From Toxoplasma gondii ME49 (taxonomy: Eukaryota; Apicomplexa; Conoidasida; Eucoccidiorida; Sarcocystidae), in assembly GCF_000006565.2 (NCBI RefSeq), contig NC_031468.1:1450747-1514746 (forward strand): a DNA stretch of 64,000 bases, given 5' to 3'. Of the stretch, positions 45,338 through 57,246 are shown piece after piece; position 1 is the first letter of the stretch; each line of letters opens with the position of its first letter. The notes beneath the pieces are model-generated. The model was not told the DNA's origin, searched no databases, and saw only the letters and a program-made list of their open reading frames with translations. The position numbers and the translations under genes were made by a program.

Positions 45338-48018
45338 ATGGACGCAAACAGCGGACCGCTGCTTCTCTCCCTCGTCGCCTTTCTGGACTCTCTCGGTCTG
45401 CGTAAGGCGGCGAAGGCTCTCCGCAAGGACAGCACGGCTCAGGTGCGTCTTTCGAAGTTTGCAACTCCAGAAACGTCTCTGTCCTTGTTTCAGGGGATCC
45501 TCCGTTCCTCACGCGTCTTCTTCTCTTTGCCTGGTCGTGGTATGCTTTCGCCCCTTTTGCATGCAGACTCCAAAGTGTTGCATGCAGAGGCGAAGCCGAG
45601 AAGATTTTCTTCTGCTCTGCCTCGGCTGGGAGTCTCGAGACCTCTCTTCGCCGTCCTTTTCTGTCTCTTCGCCGTCCTTTTCGTCTATGTCTCTGCGTTT
45701 TCTCTCTGGCGCCTTTCGTCTCTTTTTCGTCGCCGTCTCTGCATGCAGGTCCCGCACCAGAGCACTGGGTTCTCTCCACATGCGCTCACGCTCCTTCACA
45801 CCTGCTCTGGAAAGGTTTGCGAGTCGCCGAAGAAAGGCGATTTCCCCTTGACTGCGAGAGAGATGTCGTTCGTTTCTCCTGCCGGTTCTTGTTGTCTGAC
45901 GCCTCTGTATAGGGCCTTCTAACCGGAGAAGAGGCTGAGCTCTTCCCAGGCGCTACGCTGGCGCAGGTCGTCAAGCGCGGCCTGAGAGAGAAGAAGAGAC
46001 ACCGAGAACGCGAAGGAGAGGCGGCTGAAGAGACGCAGGCCGCAGCAGAGTCCAGCGAAAAGAAAAAGAAGAAGGTCGCCCTCGCAGGATCTGCAGACGC
46101 GCCAGAGGCCGCCGGCGAGCGAGAGAAGAAACAGAAGAAAAGTAAGAAGCGACGGGAGACGGGCAGAGAGGACGAAAGCGAAGAAGGAAGAAGCCGTCGA
46201 AGAAGGAAGCAAGTGGAGGAGAGAGAAAGGAGAGAGAAAGGAGAGAGTAGAGAGTAGAGAGCGAAGCCAGAAGCGACGAAAGGCTGCGGGGAGCCGGATG
46301 AACGACCGGCGTCAAGAGAGACATAAGAGAAAGAAAAGTCGACAGGGAAAAAAGTCCGTGAGACATTTGAGGAACCGTCTAGCTATGTTTTGGGGGTTGC
46401 ATGCAGAAGAGACAAGAATACGAGTCTTAAAGGAGAAGCATGCACTTCCGTCGAGAGCGGAGGACCCGGCAGATCTGCAGAGGCAATGTTCTGAATGTTT
46501 TTCGAGATAAAAGAAATCGCATTCTCCTCCGTTTCCTCCACTTGCGGCCAGACAGTCGTCTCACGGGGAACGTCGCGCATCTGCTCCTCAAACTAGTAGA
46601 CAGAGCAGCGGCGCGCGTAAAGGTTACGAGCTGCTCTTCCCGTTCACAAAGAAGTCTGAGGGAGGCTTGTTCACCGAAAGCGAGATGTTGGAGAGCCAGG
46701 CGAGAGGATAGGTAAAAGAGTTCTACGACAAGTTGCTTCCGTTTGGAGTTTCGTTCGTTTTTCTTCAGACAGATTCGAAGGAAAGACAAAGCAGAGAGCA
46801 CAGAGGGAAGAGACTCCGTCGGCGGATAGCGAGGAGGCAGCGGAGACGACTGCGGAGGTCAACGAAACAGAGAATGGAGAGACAGACGCGTTTGCGAAGA
46901 AGGCTGAGAAAGGACAGAAGAACGAACATGCGTGTGGGTCCCGTTATCGGTGAATTGCAGAAACGATTCGATAGTCCTTTCATTCGGTGCTCCCAGTTGA
47001 TCGAGGAAGTTATTCAGGTTTACTCTTGACGTTTTTTCAGTTAGTTTCGAAGATTGTCCAAGATAAAAAACACACCTGAAAGCGGATCGTTTTAATGCAT
47101 GCACTTTTGCACTCCAAAATCGCGAAACAAGACTGCAGCCAGAGGGTGAAACGCGAGGAATATACAGAAAGAGACGGGGAAACGCGACTTGATGGCTAGG
47201 CACCCAGTTAAGGAGAGGAGGACTCGAGTGGATTGACAGGCGCGAGGCAGTGCATCACACAACAGCGCGAGACTCGGCTCTGGCAAGTTGCTCGTCTGGG
47301 GTCGGGGAAGGTTTGTCCATCGAAATCCAAGAGCTGCGTAGAAAACGATGTCGAGATAAAACGTAGATAGAGGTAGATCTGGAGAACGAGCTAGATACAG
47401 GAGTAGGGAGAAGCAGTGAGAAGAAAGAAAATTCAAAAGAGCGATGGAACAAGGAGGTATAAATCAGTAGGCAGGTGTAGCTAGGAAAAGCGGTGCGAAC
47501 TCGAAAGCTGTGTTTGAGCAGACAGAGATCCATTGCCAAGGAGAAGAAAAGAAGAGGTGGATGTGCCTGCACATGTATGCGTTTGGGAGTCTGAAGAATG
47601 CAGTCTGTTGTGGGGTTCCAGACTGGCGTTCTTTCTTTTAATTTGGAGTCGCAGGATGAAGAATCAGTACGTCTTGTTCCGAAGTCTGTCTTTTCCAGTG
47701 ATACAGCTGTTGTTATCTTTGTCACTTCCTCACTCCTCTTGGCTGTGTTCCTTCCTGTCAGCTGTGCTGCGAAGATTCAAGCGCGTCGACGAAAGCAAGT
47801 GGGTCGAGAAGATCAAGAAGGAAGACTTGAAAGACAATTCTTTCTGGAACAAGAAAGACGATTCGTTTGCTGTGAAGGCCGCACACGATCTGGGCAAAGT
47901 TCGCGGCAGAGACTTCCGGCATGAAAAAACGAAGAAGAAGAGAGCGAGTTGGAAGGGGTGTGGGGAGATTCCCATGACTGTGAACTCGATTCAGTTTGAC
48001 TCCAGCGACGACGAATGA
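45338..48018 (+). CDS. Nopp140/NOLC1-like nucleolar phosphoprotein (LisH plus SRP40 C-terminal domain)
   Basis: Supported exons are 45338-45442, 45913-46141, 46769 to about 46930-46957, and 47762-48018. Nopp140 shuttles between nucleolus and Cajal bodies and chaperones snoRNPs for rRNA modification. Exon 1 encodes a LisH dimerisation motif (SLVAFLDSLGLRKAAKALRK, about 11-30). Exons 2-3 encode alternating basic and acidic stretches (EKKKKK; EEAAETTAEV), as in the family's central region. The last exon is a complete SRP40 C-terminal domain: FKRVDESKW, LKDNSFWNK, DLGKVRGRDFRHEKTKKKR and VNSIQFDSSDDE. The join between exon 3 and the last exon does not close in phase with the donors I can see, so an exon or boundary is missing. 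The protein is probably near 250 residues, much shorter than the roughly 700 of mammalian NOLC1. A good in-frame context (GAAAATGG) supports the start. Confidence 0.85.
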
Positions 48019-49179
48019 GAAGCGCATGTCCAATCGGCTACAAAAAAGAGGATGCATGTCTGACTGGTTGCGTTCTTTTCCGCGCAGCAGAAGCATGTCT
48101 GAAGCAGTGATTTTTCGCTCCAAAAAGAAGCAATCACTCTGCCGTTGCTGCGCTACCTGCTGGTAGCTTTACAGTGCAGAACGCCTCCATGCAATCTCCA
48201 CGCTTGGCCTCGTTGTCCATGGAGTAGAGTTTCGATTTTCCAAGCGTTTCTCTTCACACATCGGCAATCCTCGTCAAGAAACCCACACACAGTGCTCCAC
48301 GAGTGCATGCGCCTCCAAGAAACCTCCGAAAACGAAGTGTAGAGTGACTCCACATTTGCCGTTCTGTAAAAGATACTTCTTCCCCACAGAGACGCTCAGG
48401 TCGCTCCGAGGCTGCACACAGTTTTTTCCTTTTGTGCGCCCGTTTCCCCTCTAGATGAAATCCTCCACTCTCTTTGCTGGAGGTTCTCTGCCCTCGAAGT
48501 GTCTCTCCTGTCTCTCTCCTGTCTGTCTGCGGGAGTTAAAGAACGCTCACAGCCTCGTCAGTTGTCAGAAGAAAACGTGGATGCATGCATGCGGCTGTCG
48601 ATATGTAGGAGCGACTCTGAGTAGTTGGGTAAAGCGCAGGTGCAGAGGCTGCGCAGCTGGGTACAAGAAGAGAGAGCAGTGCTCAACACAGCTGGACAGA
48701 AAGGCTAGCGATGGTGGACAGCGGAGCCTCCAGGGGGAGAAAGAACAGAGAAGAAACAGGTCTCATCCGCAAGTGCTTAGAACACTGTCTGAACGCTGAA
48801 TGTCTGTCAAAGGGGGAGAAAGACTTTTTCGGAGCATGCCGGGCGTAGAGAGCTTCTTGTTTTGTTTTTCGACAGTTCAAGAGGCTTCTGCGACAAAGCC
48901 TTTTTAAACGGGGCTGAGTGAAGGTGCGACACACGCTTGCTCTCCAGTCTCTTCTTTAAATTCGGAAAACAAAGGAATGCTTGCTTTTCCTCCTGACTGT
49001 TGCCGCTGTGTCTGTTGAAAAAGAAAGCTGTTTCTGTACAAGTCTGGTCACGAGCTTCTCAGATGAGAAACAAACAAAAAGCTTGGCTTCCACGGAGGGT
49101 CGGCTCAACCATTCCGGGCCGAAATAAATCCACGAAAAAAAGAAAGACTCGCGCGTGAATATCTTTATGTGCTGACACA

Positions 49180-49311
49180 TCTATATACCTGTATATACCC
49201 TCATATATATATATATATATATAAATGCATATATATATATATATATATATGTATTTATAAGTATACATATTTGCATGTAAGTGCATATCTGCATAGAAAT
49301 GCGTATTCACA

Positions 49312-49367
<56 letters not shown>

Positions 49368-49400
49368 TACACATATGCACATGTATATGTGTGTGTACAG
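49180..49400. repeat. Large TA microsatellite block
   Basis: TATATA runs at about 49203-49222, 49229-49250 and a pure TA run of roughly 50 bases at 49314-49364 lie in the convergent intergenic region. Confidence 0.9.
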
Positions 49401-49904
49401 ATATCTACTCGTTGATTCTTTTTGCCTGAGTACTGGAGCCCAGCTTTCTACGCATTCCTGTTTATCTGTGTCTGTCTCTCTGCATCCTCGCGAGTTTCTG
49501 GGCATGCAGAAGCCTGGTTCGCTGTCCCTATTTGGTGCATCTGTCTAGGCGTCACTGTAGGTGGTGTGTACAAGGAAAAGTGAATGCGTGCAGTCCATCA
49601 CTTGTGACCCAGGCCATTGTTCGAGCAAAGTGAAATGTGGAGGATGCCAAGTGAAGCGCATGCAGACCTGCCTTTTGCAGCTTCTCACGGGACTCATCCT
49701 GCATGCAGGTGTTCTGGCGGAGAGACGGGGAACGAGGCGCAAGCGAAAATCGATTCAAAAAAAGGGGAAGCCACGAACTTTTGCCTCCCTGAAAAACGTT
49801 CCCTCGCATGCGAAAGTCGCGAAAAGACTTGCCATGTCAGCTGATCGCTCGTCTGAAGCATCTCCCTTATTGTCCCTTCACAAGCACCCAATATAGCGTA
49901 TGCA

Positions 49905-50045
49905 TGCATATCTATCTATCTATATATATATATATGTATAAAAATATGTGTATATACACATATGCACATGTATAAATATATTTAAATGTATTTTAAAAAA
50001 TAAATAAATATAAATATTTGAGTATATTTATATGTAATAACTATG
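49905..50045. repeat. AT-rich microsatellite block
   Basis: TATC repeats, TATATA and TAAATAAATA units form about 140 bases of nearly pure A/T immediately 3' of the phosphatase gene. Confidence 0.85.
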
Positions 50046-50109
50046 TCTTTGTACGTGACACTTGTAAGCATCAAGAGACAGGAGAAGGCGTTTTTCAATT
50101 TTGGCATTT

Positions 50110-53100
50110 CTATTCGACCAGATGTGCTGCAGTTTCAATCACAAAGTCTGGAACAACGTAATCGAGGTCTCGACCGTGTTCCGCGTCTTCTGTCGCCGCG
50201 TCTGCGTGGAGTTTCCTCCTCTTTCTGCTTCCGTCCTCCCCCTTGCCGTCTGTCTCTTCTGTCTCTTCTGTCTCTTCTGCCTCTGTCGCGTGATTCTGTG
50301 TGTCATTCGACACCCCGTTTGTTTCGGTCGTTCTGCGTTGGACCGCAGGGTCTGTCTCTGCACGCGTCTCCAGGCCTTTGCATGCATGCATCGCCTGCTG
50401 CCGCATCTGAATGTGCCGGAGCAGAAGAGCTGCGTCGGTCACACCTGTGAGAGCGAGGACGCTGCGGACGCCGAGGCGCTGTGCGAAGCAAATGTCTGTG
50501 TCGAGGCGGTCTCCGACAAGACAGACGCGGTTCAGAGGAGTGGAGCCTGCAAACGAAAGAGGCGACATCTTCTCCAAAAGCGCGTTCTTCGCTTCCAGAT
50601 CGCTCTTCCAGCTTCCCTCCTTCCTGTGCCCCGCCCTTGCGTTTCCATGTCTTTCTCTCGAGTTCCCCTCCTTCTGCTCCTTGTTCTCACTCACGCGGAC
50701 TCCTTTCTCGGTGATGTACACTTCGCTGTCTCCTTTTGTTCGCCTGGAGACCTTTCCCTTCGGCTCTCCCTCTGGCTTTCTTGGCTTGCTGGCACATGTC
50801 TCTGCATGTCTCTCGCTGTTCTGGGTCTCTGTTCCCTGTAACTCTTCCGCGGATCGCCTTCTCTGTTCCTCGCCGACGTCAGGTCTCTTCCTCTTTCTTC
50901 TTCTCTCTCTCCCAGTTCTGCCGACGAGTGTGCTCGCTCTTCTCACCGTTCTCTTCTCTTTCCCACTGTTTTTTCTGTCTCCTTCCGTTCCTTATTTCAG
51001 GCCTACTCAGGACGTGAGTGAGGAGATACTCGCGGAGGATGTCCGAAGGTTTCCCCGCGACCTCCGCCTTCTTCCCCGTCGCCGCTTCGACTGCTTGAAC
51101 CATCGTCCCCGCGCCTGCCCACACCTGCAGAAGGACGCAGAATCACCGGAAAACGCGCGGAGAGAACAAGGCGAAAAACGGAGACAGAGATACACAGACA
51201 CCTCACGCCTCCTGCGCCTCCGTCAACAGGTTCTCTCTCCCTGATTCCCCCGTTCTCTCCGCATGTTTCTTGTGTTCGTTCCTTGTGCCTTCTCTCCTTC
51301 TTCTCTCTTTCTTCTCTCTTTCTTCTCTCTCTCGGACTCCCCCTCATCCCTCTCCTCATCCCATCCTCTCTCTCAGTCTCTGCTCTCTCCTTCTCCTTCG
51401 ATCCTCTCTCCTCTCTCCTCTCTTCTTCTCTGGCGACGACAGTTTTTCGACGTCGTCGGCCTACCTGCGAGGGTGTGAAGTTGCCGAGCGCGTCTCTGTT
51501 GGTGCCGAGGAAGAAGGCGTCGTTGAAGTTTATGCAGAGCTGCGCGTACTGCAGCTTGTAGTAGTTGAAGCTCCGGTCCAATCCGACGACCACGGTGCCC
51601 ACATCGCGCCTGGCCCCAGCGGCGCACAACGCATGCAGGGACGCAACTTTGACAGAAACCGAAGGGGCAGGAAGCGGTCGGGAGAGGCAGAAACGAGAAG
51701 AGCGGAGAAGACTCGCAAAGGAGAGAAAAGAGAGAAAAGGACCGCGAAGAAAGAGAGACAGCAGAGACACACGAACACCCGCGCGGGGAGACAAAGACGT
51801 GGAGCAGCGATGACTTTCAGAGCTCGACCATGCGGGAGGAGAAACGAAAAACGCATTTCTTCTCTGAAAAATGGCTTGCCTGAAATCAACGGCGAGGTCT
51901 TTGTTCTTCTGGAAGTCCAGGCGAATCTCCCCATCTGCCCCACAGAGACAAAAATACCGACAACGGATCAATACAGAAAACTGCGAAAGCGAAACCCAGT
52001 ACCTCTCACTGTAAGCTCCGATTGCTCGACAACAACTCCCTTTCCCCGCTACGACGATCTGTCTCCTCTCTCTCTCCCTCCACGGAAAGGACTATCTTCT
52101 CTTTCTTGATTTTCTGTTCGACTGCGAATCGGCAGCACAGGCGAGGAGGTGCACAGAGAATAGCGAGCTGAAAAAAAGCAGAAGGTAAAGCAGAACCTGA
52201 GAGGCACTCGCCCACATACGCACAGAGATACAAACGACAGATGCGTTGCCTCGCTACCGCCTTTGCATCGCCAGGCCTGAGTCTGCGAGTCTCACAACTC
52301 CCTCGTCGGTGTTTTCTCTCGTCTTCCTTCAAAACGCCGTCTACGCAAATCCACCACAATTCTCTCCTCGTCTGAATCGCGATGCCTCGACTTGAAAATA
52401 TACGCATATATAAATATATATATATACATATATTCATACAGAGACAGACATATTTACATACAAATCTATGCATATATATATATATATATGCATAATTGTT
52501 CATACAGAGACGGACAGATTTACATACATATCTCCGCATACATATGTTCATATATATTTATATATATATATATATATAGTCAGAGAGAGATCAGTACGTT
52601 TGCATGCATATTTGTACGCATCTACAGATATAGAGACGAAGACTGATGCGCAGGTCGATGGATGCGACGGCAATATCGGTTTCTGGATATCGACATGGAG
52701 TTGAAAAGACAGAGCTGGAGGGACAGACAGATGGAGGCGAAGAGCTGGGAGTTTATGCAGACGCATCTCCTTTGACGAGAGAGTCTGCATCACTTTTCAA
52801 CATCCTTCTTCGCTGTGCGCATCCAAGCCTTTTTGTGCGCGAGAGATTCGTGGAAAAACCTCACCTGCCGGTCCGCCTAAGGTTTTGAATCCATGGTTGT
52901 GGAGTTCCTCCAGCAACCCTTCCTCTCCAATGACGTAAACAAGTGAATCGTCGATTTCCACTTTCTCTTCCTTCGTCTCGTTCTTCTCCTTCGCCGCGTT
53001 TTGCACTGTTCGCATTTTCGCTTTTTCTTGTCGGAAGGCAGCGCGTCTCTTCTGGAGGTACCAGCTGGCGACGACGGAGCTGCAGACGACTTGTTCTTCC

Positions 53101-53528
53101 GTTGCATGCACACCGAGGCTCTCCAGTTTCTTCAAGAAGCCTCTGCGGCTCTTCGTGCTGTTGTTCGTCAGAAAGTAGATCTTCTTTTGCTGCGCTCCAG
53201 AGCCGGACGCCGAAGACCTGCCGGCGTCGTCTGGGAGTTCTCTCTCCTCCTGCTTCCCTCCAGAGGCTCCGAACGCGTTCAGCAACTTCGCGACTCCTGG
53301 GAGCAGCTTGTCGCCATGCCACAGAACTCCGTCGCAGTCAAAGAGCAGGACATCGACATCCGCGAGAAACTCTGCGCCGGTCTGCTGCCCGCCCACATGC
53401 TTTCCTTCTTCGAGTGCATGCGCCGGAGCAAGAGGAGTCGCAGTCTCCGCTGGCGCGCGCGAAGCGCGACTCGGAACAATCAACCACGGCAAAGGCGCAG
53501 AGAGGAGCGACGCAGAGGGAGAGGCCAT
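50110..53528 (-). CDS. HAD-superfamily phosphoglycolate/4-nitrophenyl phosphatase (PGP family)
   Basis: Exons on the minus strand: 53528-52865, 51934-51880, 51609-51465, 51124-51007, 50546-50110. Phases close to 472 residues. PGP enzymes remove phosphate from 2-phosphoglycolate and, in mammals and Plasmodium, from toxic side products such as 2-phospho-L-lactate. All HAD motifs are present: motif I LLFDCDGVLW with nucleophile D64 and acid/base D66, motif II FLTNNSTKSR (119-128), motif III lysine K313 in AGKPSD, and motif IV VGDRLDTDI with D340 and D345. The C2-cap core TVVVGLDRSFNYYKL (245-259) is family-like. It is longer than usual (about 320): there is an N-terminal extension of about 55 residues, a Lys/Glu-rich insert near 160-193, and an acidic insert near the C-terminus with RKRRK, a possible nuclear signal, before the terminal PDFVIETAAHLVE. 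Intron 2 (51610-51879) has a GC donor. The start has a strong ACCATGGC context. Confidence 0.93.
52395..52650. repeat. AT microsatellites in phosphatase intron 1
   Basis: TATATA tracts at about 52405-52432, 52470-52490 and 52548-52578 are separated by similar TACATACA-like spacers. They lie within the intron 51935-52864. Confidence 0.85.
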
Positions 53529-53645
53529 GGTGGAGAAGGAGGAGCGTAGAGAGGAGGGCAGATGGCGAAAGGAAGAAGAACGGCACGAAGCGAGAGGCAG
53601 AGGAAAAGGGGAGACGCAAAACGGTGAGGAGGAAGAAGAAGAAAA

Positions 53646-53700
53646 GAAGGAGGAAGAGAAGGAGGAAGAGAAGGAGGAAGAGAAGGAGGAAGAGGAAGAG
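53646..53700. repeat. 12-bp purine tandem repeat
   Basis: About five copies of AAGGAGGAAGAG lie roughly 120-170 bases upstream of the phosphatase start codon. Confidence 0.85.
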
Positions 53701-55339
53701 CAGCAAGGGTGTTCGAGTGAGAGAGGTTTGAGGCGAGGTACAGCGAAGGCAAACGGTTTCTGCAGACAGCGGTGGAAAGGAGACGAACAGGTGAGGCGGC
53801 AGGGAAGTCGACGCGCGCATATGCTGCAGGTCATTGGTCGTTCGCCGAAGAAACCTTGAGAGAAACCGACGCACTCTCGAAGAAGGAAGCTCGCAAATGA
53901 GAAAAAGAGCAGGACGTAGATAGAGAGTCCAGAGAGACCAATGACACCGAAGGAAACAGCGTTGTCTGCGAGAGACGCAGAGGGCCGCGTCGACCGTCTC
54001 GAGGAAGAAAGAAACTCGCGAATTGAGGAAGAAAAGAAAAAGATCTCTGCGCTGAAAAAATGACCGCCGGAAGACCAAAGGCCATCTCGCTTTTTTCTGC
54101 TGCACACTGCGAAAAGAAGACCTGGCGCGGTACCCCTGTGACATGGGCTTTGCTCAATGGCTTTTTAATTGTCGCTTCTTTCGTCTCCATTTCCTGCAGA
54201 ATCGCAAGCGTTTTCGCGGTGTTTTCTTTCCTAAATATGCAGAGCGCCGTCACTTCTCCAAGCTCTCGTGGAGGAAGCGGCTTCTGTCGCGGTAGCGCGG
54301 TTCTGGACCGTCTGGGCGTCTTCCTCGCCTCCCCTCTCCTGCGACACAGAAATGGCAGTACAGATGAGTCGACTTCTTTTTCTTACGCTTGAGCCAGAAA
54401 AACGAAAGATGCAGGCAAAAATTGCTGCTGCCCTCCCTCCACATACTCTTCCTCACTGCTCTGCATGCAGGTCAGAGCACACACAAAGAAAGTCGAGAGA
54501 GACAGCCGAGAGACGCAGGCGAGAGACACAAGGATAAACGCGAAGCACAGGAGCGGCAAAGGCGAGACAGGAGAGACATACTTGAGATAACAGGAGAACA
54601 GGGAAGAAGGCGAGTCGGATAGATGGAAGAGAAATTGGTAGACGCAGCAGGAGCTAAAGGAAGCAAGAGAACACAAGTGACCTAAAAGAAACAAAAGACC
54701 GAGAAAGAGAACACGAGACTCACGTTGATGTCGTTCGCTGTGAACAGGCCGCTAGAAGTTTGCCGGAGCCAGAGGAGAGGAGACAGGGGATTCTGTTTTC
54801 TCGTTTTCTGTCCACGAAAAGGAATCTACGCTTTGTTAGGGAGAGGAGGCTGGGTGACTGCCACAGTGCTCCTGTCGGTGCGTGTGCGTTCGTCTGTTTT
54901 CCTTCCTTTTTCATGGCGGAAGGAGTCCTGAAAGAGAGAATTGCATGTCTGATCAACGAAGAAGCGTCTGGTTCGCCGCACTCAGAAGGAACAGGCAAGC
55001 GGGGAGTGATGCTGCTGCCTATCGAAATCGCTCAAGTGCCAGAAGCAAAAGAGACTTTCTCTCGGCCCCAAGCACTCAGGAAAAAGAATCCAAAAAAGAT
55101 CCAAGACGCTCCACAATGTCGACATTTCTCAGAGTGCTACTGAGTTGCACAGACAGGCCAATTGTCATCCACGCATAAAAACATGTATATGCAGATACAT
55201 GGAGAAAGATCCACCCTTCAAAGGGCGTTTCATCCGTATGTGTAAGATATATGTGTGTGGAGAGAATCCCTAACTTCTAGCTATATACAGATGCATGTTG
55301 ATCTACAGACACCAATACACTCACACATAAATCTGAACA

Positions 55340-55455
55340 AAGACATAATTATATATATATATATATGTCCGTCTCTGTCTCTCTCTCTCTCTATATATAT
55401 ATATATAATTCTATATTGGATTTTTGTATAGGTATTGATATATATATATATATTA
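55340..55455. repeat. AT and CT microsatellite
   Basis: TATATA runs (about 55350-55368, 55392-55408 and 55438-55452) flank a CTCTCTCT run at 55379-55391. Confidence 0.8.
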
Positions 55456-57246
55456 TGTGCATGGAATCTGTGTGTGTCGGCTTTGCGAGTGTGGAGCGGG
55501 GAGTCTCGCAGTATGAAGTTCGCTTCGACAAGAAGCTGGAGAAGAGCGAGAAACATGCGAACTGTTTTTGGACGGAGACCAAGAGCGTCTGGACGGAGAA
55601 ACCGAGTCTGTGAATTGTCTTGGGGTGGAGTGTAGCCAACTGCGCGTCAAAAGCTAGCGAGTCTGAGGTTCGTTTGGAGGCGAGAAGTCAAGTTTGTGGT
55701 TTGTTGAAAGAGAGGAGACTTGCGGTGCTGTTTTCGGCCTACTTCCCCGCGGAAACGCGTCCGCTGTGTTGCCCCAAGGAGGTCTGTGGACGTCTGTTCC
55801 GGCCGTTCTCTTGCTGATGCGCGAGGAGAAGAGAAGGTATGCGAAGACGACAGGAGCGGGGCGACACTCTGCACCGAGCGAAAGTGAAAAAGAGGAAAGA
55901 TCGGCAGACGCGCTTTCGTCTGGAACGGTGTCTCTCGGCCTTTGTCTTGAGTCTGAGGAAGGATGAGCAGTGCGTCTTCTTTCTCGGATGTCGATTCGAA
56001 AAAGTTCCCTCGCTCCCAAAAAGAAACTTTTCCTCCACCTCTTGATAAAAAAATGAGAAAAAAAGGAAACGGTGGACGAGAGAGAGGGTCCTGAGAGGAA
56101 CGCGACACCCAGGACTGTTCGACTTTCCTTTCTCTCTCTCTGGCTCTGTCTGCTCTTTCTTGTGTGTCTCCCTCTTTTTCTTCCTCTCCTTTTCTTTCGC
56201 TCTTCTTCTCTCTCGTTTCTCCCTCTCTCCCTCTCTCTCTCTCTCTGCCATGATGAGGTCAAGTTTCTGGAATGTCCTCCTTTTTCTCCTTCCCGCCGCC
56301 TTCTTCGCGCGCGTTCCTCTGTCCTTTCCTCTCTTCTTCTCCCCTTCTACTCTGTTGCTTTCGACGAAGAGAGGCGAAAAGAGAAAGAGAGAAAATAAAA
56401 GTCAATAAAAGTCACCTCCCGCCCTGCGTGTCTGGGCTCACTCGCGACGCGCGGTGTCTTGGTCCGCGCTGCTTCTTTACATGAAGGGTGAGGACGCTGT
56501 TTGAGAAGCGAAGAAATCTGTTTTTCGTTCTTGCCAAATGTGCAAGACAAATTGAGAGCTCGCGACTTTTGAAAGCCTCGAGGAATCCATACGCCGGATT
56601 CAGCGCGTCAAACTTTTCTGTCTCCTCTGCTTCCACCTTCCTTCCTAACTCAGCGCCGTTTTTTCCTTGCCAGGTATTCTGTGGTCTCGGTCTCGGCAGC
56701 AAGCTTGAAGCGCGCACTGGCTTGTCTTCCTTTCGCGCGATGAAAACCGTTTTCTCCTATTTTTTATTTTTTCCTGAAATCGTCTGTCGCGCGCAGTCTC
56801 TGTAGAGGGAAACTGGGGTCCTTTGCAGGCGGGAGGGAACAAAGGCTTGATTGTGTTGTCGGGCTCGTTGACATTTCACTTTGCTTTTCGAGACAGGAGG
56901 ACGTCTCCTGCGACTCAGGTCGCAAACGAATGAAATTCCCCGCTCCTTTTCTTTTCAACGCGATGCAAGAAATCAAGAAACGGCGCACAAGGTCTTTTCT
57001 CACCTAGCCAACAAGCCCAGGGAGGGGCGCTAAAATGCGCTCTCTTCTTTCTTCCACTCTTCTTTCTTTCGCTTGCTCTCTGCCTTCCACACTCTTCCTC
57101 CGTTTTTCGCTTGCTCTCTTTCTTCTCTCTGCGTGCTTTCTTCGCCTTTTCCTAGCCGGTTTTTCTTTTTCTCCTTTGGCTGTTTTCTTTTCGTCCTCTT
57201 TCCCCTGTGTCTCCTCCGCTCATTTTCCTGCAGAGAGAGGAGGAAG

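Larger units (their letters stand above)
48019..50109. other. 3' flanks between convergent Nopp140-like and phosphatase genes
   Basis: This 2.1 kb has no supportable gene. Two large AT repeat blocks lie at about 49180-49400 and 49905-50045. Remaining open frames are short. Confidence 0.5.
53529..57246. other. Shared upstream region of the phosphatase gene and the large plus-strand gene
   Basis: A 12-bp purine repeat (AAGGAGGAAGAG, about five copies, 53646-53700) lies in the likely 5' leader of the phosphatase gene. Elsewhere there are short open frames, an AT microsatellite (55340-55455) and CT-rich stretches. A 76-codon frame starting with ATG at 54913 and a Leu/Phe-rich frame at 56251 lack supporting features. 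Whether an upstream exon of the large gene lies here, for example near 56500-56670, is unknown. Confidence 0.45.

Noticed and set aside
44742..45779. 345-codon minus-strand frame overlapping the Nopp140-like 5' end
   Set aside because: Antisense to the LisH exon, which has clear family identity; composition is low-complexity Arg/Glu.
54913..55143. 76-codon frame beginning MAEGVLKERIACLINEE
   Set aside because: Short, with no homology, no splice partners and no transcript evidence; kept only as a note.
56251..56409. Signal-peptide-like MMRSSFWNVLLFLLPAAFF frame
   Set aside because: It is a translation of a pyrimidine-rich tract in a leader region; no downstream coding continuation is visible.
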